From an uncultured Eubacteriales bacterium (GTDB lineage: Bacteria > Bacillota > Clostridia > Peptostreptococcales > Anaerovoracaceae), in contig UQMQ01000068.1 of the NCBI GenBank assembly GCA_900542245.1, forward strand, positions 1 through 12,306: a stretch of DNA of 12,306 nucleotides, read 5' to 3'. The stretch's first letter is position 1; each line of letters starts with the position of its first letter. The position numbers and the translations under genes were made by a program. The notes under the pieces were generated by a model. The model was given only the letters and a program-made list of their open reading frames with translations, searched no databases and was not told where the DNA came from. Of this stretch, positions 7,101 through 12,186 are shown piece after piece.

Positions 7101-7906
7101 ATATCGCGCATTTGGCTGCCGGGGAAACCGGACTGCAGGAGGGCGGCGATGAGGCGGCGAGCGTATTGGAGCGCAGCTTCGCGCGTGACCAGAGCAACGA
7201 ACTGCATGACGGCATGCGCTGCATTATGAGCGGTATGATCGCCGGGAAAAAAACCTTGATCACCAAGAATAATAAGATGATGGCTTTCCTCGATCTGGAG
7301 GATCTGTTCGGTCTGACGGAGGTTGTCGTGTTTCCGAATGTGTACGAGCGTTGTCTGGACGCAATCCATGAGGGCAGTGTCGTGGCAATCCGCGGCACGC
7401 TGAACTTCAAGGAGGAGGAAGCGCCGAAGATCTTGGCCGACGATGTGCTGGAGCTGGAGGAGGCCTGTGAGAATGGATTTCCGGAACGCCGCAGCTACGG
7501 CAGGCGGGGCGGCTACGGCGGACGCGGACAAGGCGGCTACGCGCGGCAAAACGCGGGCGGCGTGCAGGCAGGCGAGGAGTCAAGGATACAGAAAAACGGC
7601 AGGCCGGAAGGAAATGCGAAAAACGATGAGGCACATGATACGCGGCAAAGCGTGCAGGCCGCGCCACCGGACGGTCTGATCAAGCTGCGCATTCCGTCGG
7701 CGGGAAACCCGCAGCGCACACTGGATCAACTGATGATCAATTTGGCGAGACATCCGGGCAACTACGATGTTTTGATTTATCCGCCGGACGGCAAGACCAT
7801 TCGCCCGCGAAACGGCATGCGCGCCGACGCCTCGGCATCGCTGCTGCGTCAGATGCAGGCAATCCTCGGCGACGGCAACGTCAAAGCGGAGGAGAAGCAG
7901 GGATAG
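4166..7906 (+). CDS. dnaE: DNA polymerase III subunit alpha
   Basis: This 1246-residue replicative polymerase is somewhat longer than the typical 1100-1170. The PHP domain occupies about residues 4-275 and keeps apparent metal ligands: HLHVH (5-9), TDHG (D40, H41), E66, H87, C137, DVH (D205, H207). That suggests active 3'-5' proofreading, unlike E. coli alpha. The polymerase core has GPGRGSAAGS (355-364) and PDIDIDF with catalytic D397 and D399, plus the third Asp at D549 (KMDFLGL). ALYRPGPM is at 626-633. A beta-clamp motif QMSLF lies at 914-918 and the OB fold at about 1018-1095. A Gly/Arg-rich linker (about 1105-1165) precedes a C-terminal domain (about 1170-1240). AAGGAG five bases before the ATG fixes the start. 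A flavodoxin-like gene follows after 85 bases. Confidence 0.97.
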   Translation: MAFTHLHVHTEYSLLDGAARIRDVVARARELGMESLAITDHGVMFGAVDFYKECKKQGIKPIIGCEVYTAARRMTDKESDKDKGQGHLILLAKNETGYKNLIKIVSEGFIRGFYYKPRIDKEVLRAHSEGIISLSGCLAGNVQHRLLNGDYAGAKAEAEELLDIFGAGNFYLELQDQGLDEERAIYDDMLKLSRELSIPLAATNDVHYVRREDAKAHDVLLAIQTATTLDDEKRMRFPNDEFYLKSEAEMREIFAAVPEAIENTNVIAEACAFDFRFGEYHLPEFVPPEGMTNRDYLRKLCHDGLIARYGDNPAQNLIERLEYELGTIESMGYVEYFLIVWDFINYAKQNKIMVGPGRGSAAGSIVAYCLAITDIDPIKYNLIFERFLNPERVSMPDIDIDFCYERRPEVIDYVTRKYGEDRVSQIITFGTMKAKQAVRDVGRALSVSYAKTDQIAKAIPFELGMTIDKALATSPELAEMYESDVETREVIDMAKAIEGMPRHASTHAAGVVISKAPIDEYVPLYLSDKGPATQFTMTTIEELGLLKMDFLGLRNLTVIRDALEMIEKNHGVKIDFAKMDYDDPGVYEMIAAGNTGGVFQLESGGMTQFMKNLKPTCFEDIVAGIALYRPGPMDSIPKYIENKKNPTKIRYACPELAPILDVTYGCLIYQEQVMQIVRDLAGYSYGRSDLVRRAMSKKKMSVMLEEKEYFINGKLDENGEVEIPGCIRNGISREAAEAIFDDMVSFAQYAFNKSHAAAYGVVAYETGYLKKHYPVEFMAALMTSVMGDTTQIARYIRNCGDMGIEVLPPCVNKSMKKFSVENGKIHFGLLGVKNVGEGAIDAMIRARTEKGEPKDIFSFINNLEISQINKKAVESLIKAGACDCLSSNRAALLAVHESLVESAQNTAKKNIEGQMSLFDLAGESMQPEMTGGRLPDVAPFDKRIELEMEKEMLGVYLTDHPLNNYKEKMEQISTLTADDIAHLAAGETGLQEGGDEAASVLERSFARDQSNELHDGMRCIMSGMIAGKKTLITKNNKMMAFLDLEDLFGLTEVVVFPNVYERCLDAIHEGSVVAIRGTLNFKEEEAPKILADDVLELEEACENGFPERRSYGRRGGYGGRGQGGYARQNAGGVQAGEESRIQKNGRPEGNAKNDEAHDTRQSVQAAPPDGLIKLRIPSAGNPQRTLDQLMINLARHPGNYDVLIYPPDGKTIRPRNGMRADASASLLRQMQAILGDGNVKAEEKQG

Positions 7907-7991
7907 TCGCGGGTCAACACGCTTACTGCCGCAGCGTTGCCGGAAGCGGAAGCCAAAAACGAACAAGCGGAGAGGAAGAATAACATAAGAT

Positions 7992-8681
7992 ATGATGCAA
8001 AATGATAAAAAAGTGGATTCGCAGCGCACAATCGTGCTGTATACGAGTAAATACGGCGCGGCAGAGACCTACGCGCGATGGATCGCCGAAGCGCTCGGCT
8101 GCCGCGCGGTTCCACTGGACAAGTTTTCAAAAAAGGAGCTGCAGGGCTATGATACGGTCATCTACGGCGGCGGCGTGCAGGCAGGCGGTGTTCGCGGACT
8201 GGAGCAGTTTACCAAGTGGATCAAGGGCGACCTAAAGCTGCGGCAGATGGCAAAGCGAGGCACGATTTCGGAGGCAGAGGCGGCGGAAAGCGGTGCTTTC
8301 GACAGGCAATACTATATTTTTGCGGTCGGTATCAGCCTCGACAGTGAGGGAAACCGCCTGCAGCTGCGTGACATCAATTTCGACAAGGACTGGCTCAGAG
8401 ATCTGCCTTGCTTTTTCCTGCCGGGTGCCTTTGATCCGGCGAAGCTGGCAGGCGTCGACAAGGCGATCATCAAGGTCGCGACGAAGATGTTTCTGGACAA
8501 GCCGGAGGCGCAAGCCGCCGCGGAGGACGCGCAGGTGCTGCGCTATTTTGAAACCGGCTGCGATCTGATCGATCGCACGCGCACGACGGCGCTCATCGAG
8601 TCCGTAAAGAGCGGCGCTGTGCCGGAGGAATTCCGCGATACGCGCGAACCGGAGCCGAAAAAGAGCTTCTGGAAGCGGTAA
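7992..8681 (+). CDS. Flavodoxin-like protein
   Basis: The 229-residue protein starts with a flavodoxin-type strand and FMN phosphate loop, IVLYTSKYGAAETYARWI (residues 14-31), followed by VIYGGGVQAGGVRG (56-69), the second flavin-contacting region. It probably binds FMN and acts in the cytoplasm as an electron carrier or as a protoporphyrinogen-oxidase-like (HemG/flavodoxin_5) protein; the exact role cannot be read. An Ala/Glu-rich charged segment (about 84-105) interrupts the usual spacing, and the C-terminal third (about 165-229) is longer and more charged than in plain flavodoxins. The start is uncertain: two adjacent ATGs at 7992 and 7995 lie about 15-18 bases after GAGGA, a long spacing. 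It lies between dnaE and the cysteine hydrolase on the same strand, with no clear promoter of its own. Confidence 0.75.
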   Translation: MMQNDKKVDSQRTIVLYTSKYGAAETYARWIAEALGCRAVPLDKFSKKELQGYDTVIYGGGVQAGGVRGLEQFTKWIKGDLKLRQMAKRGTISEAEAAESGAFDRQYYIFAVGISLDSEGNRLQLRDINFDKDWLRDLPCFFLPGAFDPAKLAGVDKAIIKVATKMFLDKPEAQAAAEDAQVLRYFETGCDLIDRTRTTALIESVKSGAVPEEFRDTREPEPKKSFWKR

Positions 8682-8774
8682 GGTCCGGGCTGTCTCTCAC
8701 GCGCGGCGTGGCGGCGAGAAAGAGGAGCGGCGGCAAGGAAAGCCGCGCAAAAAAGAAGAAAGAGGAATGGAAGC

Positions 8775-9314
8775 ATGAAAAAGAAGCTTTTGATTGTGGT
8801 GGATTATCAGAATGATTTCGTATCGGGCAGTTTGGGCTGTCCGCAGGCGGTCGCCATCGAGGATGCGCTTGCGGCGAAGATCGCGGCGTATCGCGCGCTG
8901 GGCGAGGGCGGACAGGTGATTTTCACCATGGACACCCATGATAAAAATTATCTGGAAACGCAGGAGGGGCGGAATCTGCCAATCGCGCACTGCATCCAAG
9001 CTACAGACGGCTGGCCGCTGTACGGCAAGATCCGCGCGTTGAAGCAGGAAGAAGATCTGGTTTTCTCCAAGCCGACTTTCGGCTCACTGGAACTGGCGGA
9101 TTATCTCAGAAACCGCGGCTGCGAATATGAAAGCGTGGAGCTCGCAGGGGTTGTCACCAACATCTGCGTGATCTCCAACATGGTCATCACCAAGGCCGCG
9201 ATGCCGGAGGTGCCGATTCTGATTGATGCAGCCTGTGTGGCAAGCAACGATGATGCGCTCGGTGAAGCGGCGCTCAAAGTCATGGAAAGCATGCACGTCA
9301 AGGTGCAGCGTTGA
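8775..9314 (+). CDS. Isochorismatase/nicotinamidase-family cysteine hydrolase
   Basis: The 179-residue protein has the family catalytic triad: D10 in VVDYQNDF, K99 in FSKPTFGS and C131 in GVVTNICVISN, with the characteristic Val-Val-Thr turn just before the cysteine. Likely metal ligands D53 and H55 (MDTHD) and H72 (IAHCIQ) support a nicotinamidase-like (PncA) enzyme that would deamidate nicotinamide to nicotinate for NAD salvage, although related members act on other amides. Length is near that of short PncA proteins (180-210). AGAGGA lies 8 bases before the ATG. The upstream flavodoxin-like gene ends 93 bases earlier, with no clear promoter or terminator in the gap. A hairpin region follows the stop. 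Family is firm; nicotinamide as substrate is an inference. Confidence 0.85.
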   Translation: MKKKLLIVVDYQNDFVSGSLGCPQAVAIEDALAAKIAAYRALGEGGQVIFTMDTHDKNYLETQEGRNLPIAHCIQATDGWPLYGKIRALKQEEDLVFSKPTFGSLELADYLRNRGCEYESVELAGVVTNICVISNMVITKAAMPEVPILIDAACVASNDDALGEAALKVMESMHVKVQR

Positions 9315-9320
9315 GACAGA

Positions 9321-9391
9321 ACGGCAAGACAGATACAGAAAATCGAAACTGCATTTAGGGGCACATGATGTAGGATGTTTTGCCGTTTTTT
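9321..9391 (+). terminator. Possible long-loop intrinsic terminator after the cysteine hydrolase
   Basis: ACGGCAAGAC (9321-9330) pairs with GTTTTGCCGT (9377-9386) over 10 bp with one G-U pair, and is followed directly by five further Ts (9387-9391). The 46-base loop is unusually long for an intrinsic terminator. The stem begins 7 bases after the stop codon of the cysteine hydrolase. Confidence 0.45.
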
Positions 9392-9409
9392 CGTATCACA
9401 AAAAACGGC
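9382..9409. terminator. Perfect 10-bp hairpin between convergent genes
   Basis: GCCGTTTTTT (9382-9391) and AAAAAACGGC (9400-9409) are perfect inverted repeats around an 8-base loop, placed between the plus-strand cysteine hydrolase and the minus-strand aldo/keto reductase. The T-run is inside the stem in both directions rather than after it. It could serve as a shared bidirectional terminator or compete with the upstream hairpin, since both use the same GCCGT segment. Confidence 0.6.
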
Positions 9410-9464
9410 GCGGGACTTGTAAGGCAATTTCCATGTATGCGCCTGATCAGCGTGTGAGCGCAGG

Positions 9465-10658
9465 CTAGTACATGATGATGGCGCGCACCGGGCAGCCCTG
9501 GGCACAGTATCCGCAGGTCAGACATTTGGATTGGTCGATTTCGGCCAGTCCATTTTTGTTGTAATGCACAGCGCCTGCAGCGCAGATTTTAAGGCAGGCG
9601 CCGCAGCCCTCGCAGTCCTCCTGGTTGACGTACATCTTTTTACGGGAAACGTCCGGGTTATACGAGGATTCCATGGTTCCCGACAGGTAGCACATCATAT
9701 CGTCAATTTCCGATGTGTTCGTAAAACCGACCATGACCGCGTCTACACAGTCCTGTGAAAACACATAGTCGAGCGCTTTTTGGTAATCGGCGGTCAGATT
9801 GCCGCCGCCGAGCGCTTTCATGGTATAGATACCTTTGCCGCACGCCTTGCAGACTGTGAGGGCGGCAGCCATCTCTTCCTTGGTTCCGGCGTCCTGCCCG
9901 CAGCGGATCCCCATACCGCGGTAATTGAGCAGGGCAAAGATTACATCGCAGGCAGCGACGTCTGCCATCGCGCGCGCCACATCGGCGTGATGCGTGGAAA
10001 TGCCGATGGCGCGTACCAGCCCTGTAGCTCTGGCATCCTGCAGCGCCTGCCACGCGCCGGCGCGCGCCGCAAACTGCCCTGTCCGCACTTCATGCATCAG
10101 GAAAATATCGATCGATTTTAGACCCAGCGCGCTGCGGCATTCCTCGATGGCTGCCATCATATCGTCATAAGACGATGCCAGCGACTTGGAGCTGATGACC
10201 GGGCGCAGCATATCCGACCTGTGCGGTCGGTCATCGCAGGCTACCTGGGGGCAGAATTCGATTTCGCTATCATCCCTTGCCGACGCGTCCATTTTGCCTC
10301 GCATAGCAGGAGAAGCCGCACCGCAGAGGTTTTCCGAAGAAACAGAAGCAACCGCGCCGCATGGATTTTCCTCCGTAGACAGATTGTCCGCACCGCGCGG
10401 ATTTTCCTCGGTCACGAGGCGCATGACCTCCAGTGCCCGCCGGATATACGGATAAGTCCGGTAATACTGCGCCGTATCGATGAAATTGATGCCGCGCCGC
10501 AAGGCATCGCAAATGACCGATGCACCTTCGTCCAGTGGCAGGTCCAGCTGTCCGGGACCCATCGGGAGCACACCGATGCCGACGCAGCTGACTGCAAGAC
10601 CGGTTCGTCCAAGCATGCGTGTTTGGGGTCTGGCTTTTGTTAAAAAACACTTCTTCAT
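9465..10658 (-). CDS. Aldo/keto reductase with C-terminal 2x[4Fe-4S] domain and an inserted segment
   Basis: The 397-residue protein begins with an aldo/keto reductase barrel. The tetrad appears as D61 and Y66 (IDTAQYY), K157 (SSKS) and H189 (FLMHE), with IGISTHH at 218-224 and MVGFTNT at 309-315. The C-terminus carries two ferredoxin-type motifs, C349/C352/C355/C359 and C379/C382/C385/C389, so it probably couples an oxidoreductase site to two [4Fe-4S] clusters in the cytoplasm; the substrate is unknown. In this family Tyr and Lys are about 30 residues apart, but here they are 91 apart. The extra ~60-70 residues (about 82-152) are low-complexity and include three 12-residue repeats, so they look like an in-frame insertion. 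AGGTGA about 8 bases before the ATG sets the start, and a near-consensus promoter lies upstream. Confidence 0.88.
   Translation of the reverse strand: MKKCFLTKARPQTRMLGRTGLAVSCVGIGVLPMGPGQLDLPLDEGASVICDALRRGINFIDTAQYYRTYPYIRRALEVMRLVTEENPRGADNLSTEENPCGAVASVSSENLCGAASPAMRGKMDASARDDSEIEFCPQVACDDRPHRSDMLRPVISSKSLASSYDDMMAAIEECRSALGLKSIDIFLMHEVRTGQFAARAGAWQALQDARATGLVRAIGISTHHADVARAMADVAACDVIFALLNYRGMGIRCGQDAGTKEEMAAALTVCKACGKGIYTMKALGGGNLTADYQKALDYVFSQDCVDAVMVGFTNTSEIDDMMCYLSGTMESSYNPDVSRKKMYVNQEDCEGCGACLKICAAGAVHYNKNGLAEIDQSKCLTCGYCAQGCPVRAIIMY
10203..10415 (-). repeat. In-frame insert within the aldo/keto reductase gene, containing 3 x 36-bp repeats
   Basis: This segment encodes residues 82-152 and separates catalytic Tyr66 from Lys157. 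Its first half (10412-10305) holds three degenerate 36-bp repeats read as TEENPRGA (83-90), TEENPCGA (95-102) and SSENLCGA (107-114), each offset by exactly 12 residues. Its second half encodes a hydrophilic stretch (about 119-150) and ends near a 17-base hairpin, CCGACC/GGTCGG (10214-10230). The composition does not resemble the rest of the barrel. The boundaries are approximate, set by where normal aldo/keto reductase sequence stops (EVMR, residues 77-80) and resumes (VISSKS, 154-159). Confidence 0.7.
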
Positions 10659-10689
10659 GATTTCTTCACCTGAAAACCTTTCTTTTTAG

Positions 10690-10719
10690 ATTATATTAGA
10701 GTATAATGAAATGTGTCAA
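10690..10719 (-). promoter_or_regulatory. Strong promoter of the aldo/keto reductase
   Basis: On the minus strand a consensus TTGACA (10719-10714) and consensus TATAAT (10695-10690) are separated by 18 bases. The -10 is about 32 bases upstream of the ATG at 10658. It overlaps the plus-strand promoter of the alarmone synthetase. Confidence 0.85.
10702..10707 (+). promoter_or_regulatory. -10 box of the alarmone synthetase promoter
   Basis: A perfect TATAAT at 10702-10707 lies within the spacer of the opposing reductase promoter, about 60 bases before the synthetase start. The expected -35 position (about 10679-10684) reads TTTCTT, a poor match, so the promoter may be weak or need help. Confidence 0.55.
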
Positions 10720-10766
10720 TAAAATATCATTAACTTTGCAGGTTTTGAAGAGGAGGACCATTCGCC

Positions 10767-11387
10767 ATGAATTTGCATCTGCAGGAGCAGGAGGGCTTCG
10801 AGGCATTCAGACATGCCTATCGGGCCGCGATCAAGGAAGTCAGAACGAAAATCGAGATTTTGAGCGAGGACTTTGCAGTCCGTCACGACTACAATCCGAT
10901 CCATCATATAGAACGCAGGCTCAAGACGCCGGACAGTATCGAGGAGAAACTCACGCGACTGGGCAAGGAGATCACGATCGCTTCTGCCAGAGAAAATATT
11001 TTTGATATCGCTGGGATTCGCGTGGTCTGCAATTTCATTGATGATGTGTATGCGATCGCGGACATGCTCACTTCGCAGAGCGATGTCAAGCTGCTGACCG
11101 AAAAGGATTACATAAAGAACCCCAAGCCGAACGGCTATCGCAGTCTGCATCTGGCGATTGCAATCCCGGTGTATCTTTTGGATGGCTGTGAAGAGGTCAT
11201 CGTGGAGGTGCAGATCCGGACGGTCGCGATGGACTTTTGGGCGAGCCTCGAACACCAGCTGCGCTACAAGCAGAATAAGGATATTTCTTCGCGCATCGAT
11301 ATCGAGCTCAAGGCCTGCGCAGAGGTCAGCGCGACCCTCGACCGCAGGATGCAGAAGATCTTTGATGATTTGAATAAGATGGATTGA
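10767..11387 (+). CDS. relQ: Small alarmone synthetase, RelQ/YjbM type (GTP pyrophosphokinase)
   Basis: The 206-residue protein is a stand-alone (p)ppGpp synthetase without the hydrolase, TGS or ACT domains of long Rel proteins, close to the 211 residues of B. subtilis YjbM. It would transfer pyrophosphate from ATP to GTP or GDP. Motifs in order: HIERRLKTPDSIEEKL (47-62), FDIAGIRVVC (79-88) with catalytic D80, NPKPNGYRSLHL (118-129) with the guanine-stacking Tyr124, and VEVQIRTVAMDFWASLEHQL (146-165) with catalytic E147. A helical C-terminus (about 170-206) fits the tetramer-forming region of RelQ. AGGAGG lies 10 bases before the ATG. Such enzymes are usually controlled by transcription under stress; here the gene is divergent from the reductase and followed 55 bases later by a toxin-antitoxin operon. 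Confidence 0.9.
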   Translation: MNLHLQEQEGFEAFRHAYRAAIKEVRTKIEILSEDFAVRHDYNPIHHIERRLKTPDSIEEKLTRLGKEITIASARENIFDIAGIRVVCNFIDDVYAIADMLTSQSDVKLLTEKDYIKNPKPNGYRSLHLAIAIPVYLLDGCEEVIVEVQIRTVAMDFWASLEHQLRYKQNKDISSRIDIELKACAEVSATLDRRMQKIFDDLNKMD

Positions 11388-11393
11388 AACTCC

Positions 11394-11421
11394 TTGTAAG
11401 ATGGGGAAAACTGTTTATAAT
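11394..11421 (+). promoter_or_regulatory. Promoter of the mntA-hepT operon
   Basis: TTGTAA (11394-11399) and TATAAT (11416-11421) are spaced by 16 bases, with a second overlapping TATAAT at 11421-11426. Transcription would begin near 11430, just before GGAGGG (11431-11436), so the leader is very short. It begins 7 bases after the alarmone synthetase stop, giving the operon its own expression. Confidence 0.72.
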
Positions 11422-11442
11422 ATAATTTGCGGAGGGAATGCG

Positions 11443-11724
11443 ATGAATTTAGAAACAATGAAAAAGTATGTCTGCGAAATTGCATCGGATTACCCGATCA
11501 AAAGGGTCGTTTTGTTTGGCTCTAGAGCCGATGGGAGTTTTCGTGAAGGCAGCGATGTGGATTTGATGATGGAGTTTACAGCACCTGTAACTTTGCTGAC
11601 AATTTCAAGAATCAAGCTTAGATTGGAAAAATTGCTACAGCTTAGTGTGGACATTGTGCATGGACCTTTGCGAGAGGGAGATTTATTAGAGATCCATAAC
11701 GAGGTTGAACTTTATGCGGCATAG
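11443..11724 (+). CDS. mntA: MNT-domain nucleotidyltransferase antitoxin MntA
   Basis: The 93-residue protein is a minimal nucleotidyltransferase. The signature GS-X10-DXD is exact: G26-S27 in LFGSRADG, then D38 and D40 in SDVDLM, with a third acidic residue D70 in LSVDIV completing the metal site. In characterised HepT-MntA pairs the MNT protein AMPylates the HEPN toxin on a tyrosine and so neutralises it. I chose the ATG at 11443 because GGAGGG lies 6 bases upstream and the next upstream in-frame ATG (11401) is before the promoter's -10. It overlaps hepT by 11 bases, typical translational coupling. Codon use looks AT-richer than in dnaE or dsdA, consistent with horizontal acquisition (not computed). 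Confidence 0.9.
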   Translation: MNLETMKKYVCEIASDYPIKRVVLFGSRADGSFREGSDVDLMMEFTAPVTLLTISRIKLRLEKLLQLSVDIVHGPLREGDLLEIHNEVELYAA

Positions 11725-12055
11725 AGACGAAGTGATCATAAAAAAGGTGTTATCTGAGATCACTATTTCCTTTGAACTAATGGGAGACTATGATTTAGAC
11801 GCTTTTTTGGATGATGAAAAATTAAAACGCGCGATTTGTATGACGGTTGTCAATATTGGTGAACTGATCAAAAATATAAGCGAGCAGGCACGCGTAAATT
11901 ATGGACAGATCCCTTGGAAGGAACTCGCCGGGATTCGAGATATTACAGCACACCGCTATCAAACACTTCGAATGGAAGATGTTTTTTACACGGTGAAGCA
12001 AGATTTCCCACTTATAAAAAGTGATTTGGAAAAAATATTGGAAAGTGAAATGTAA
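11714..12055 (+). CDS. hepT: HEPN-domain toxin HepT (DUF86 ribonuclease)
   Basis: The 113-residue all-helical protein carries the HEPN RNase motif R-X4-H-X-Y intact: R75, H80 and Y82 in GIRDITAHRYQTL. In the Shewanella HepT-MntA pair this motif cleaves RNA and its tyrosine is the AMPylation target. The predicted substrate here (tRNA or mRNA) is an inference. The ATG at 11714 was preferred: GAGG at 11701-11704 is 9 bases upstream. The frame also has a TTG at 11705, but that would leave no room for a ribosome binding site. The start lies inside the mntA end, giving antitoxin-then-toxin order. Length matches the family (about 110-140). Both active sites look functional, so the pair is probably not a relic. 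Confidence 0.9.
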   Translation: MRHRDEVIIKKVLSEITISFELMGDYDLDAFLDDEKLKRAICMTVVNIGELIKNISEQARVNYGQIPWKELAGIRDITAHRYQTLRMEDVFYTVKQDFPLIKSDLEKILESEM

Positions 12056-12080
12056 TGCTTCATGAAATAAGAGAATAAGG

Positions 12081-12133
12081 AAGGGGTTGCCGTTCTAGTC
12101 GATTGCATCAATCAACTGTGCGACAGCCCCTTT
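12081..12133. terminator. Bipartite hairpin terminator between hepT and the downstream regulator
   Basis: AAGGGGTTGCCG (12081-12092) pairs with CGACAGCCCCTT (12121-12132), with one mismatch and one G-U. Inside it, AGTCGATTG (12097-12105) pairs with CAATCAACT (12109-12117) around a 3-base loop with one mismatch. A T-rich TTTGCTGTTT follows on the plus strand. It lies between convergent genes and probably ends both transcripts. Confidence 0.65.
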
Positions 12134-12186
12134 GCTGTTTCTGGCATCACATCGTAAACGCAGCTGCTGTATACGTAACAGAGAGA

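Noticed and set aside
4181..7549. Very long open frame (1122 codons) on the minus strand opposite dnaE
   Set aside because: It is a shadow of GC-rich codon use in dnaE. It has no recognisable domain, is His/Arg/Asp-rich in the way antisense frames are, and dnaE itself is unmistakable.
8682..8774. GC-rich potential hairpin GCGGC/GCCGC between the flavodoxin-like and cysteine hydrolase genes
   Set aside because: The stem is only 5 bp with a 10-base loop and is followed by A-rich sequence, so it does not look like a terminator.
10221..10643. Plus-strand open frame of 140 codons opposite the reductase
   Set aside because: It is antisense to the reductase and crosses the repeat insert; it has no ribosome binding site or recognisable domain.
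11401..11442. Upstream ATG for mntA at 11401
   Set aside because: It lies before the -10 box and has no ribosome binding site; 11443 follows GGAGGG at the right spacing.
11705..11713. TTG start for hepT
   Set aside because: GAGG would touch the TTG with no spacing; the ATG at 11714 has 9 bases.
12081..12133. Integron attC-like or transposon-end site
   Set aside because: The paired arms fit a bipartite terminator between convergent genes; no core recombination site motif or transposase is visible.
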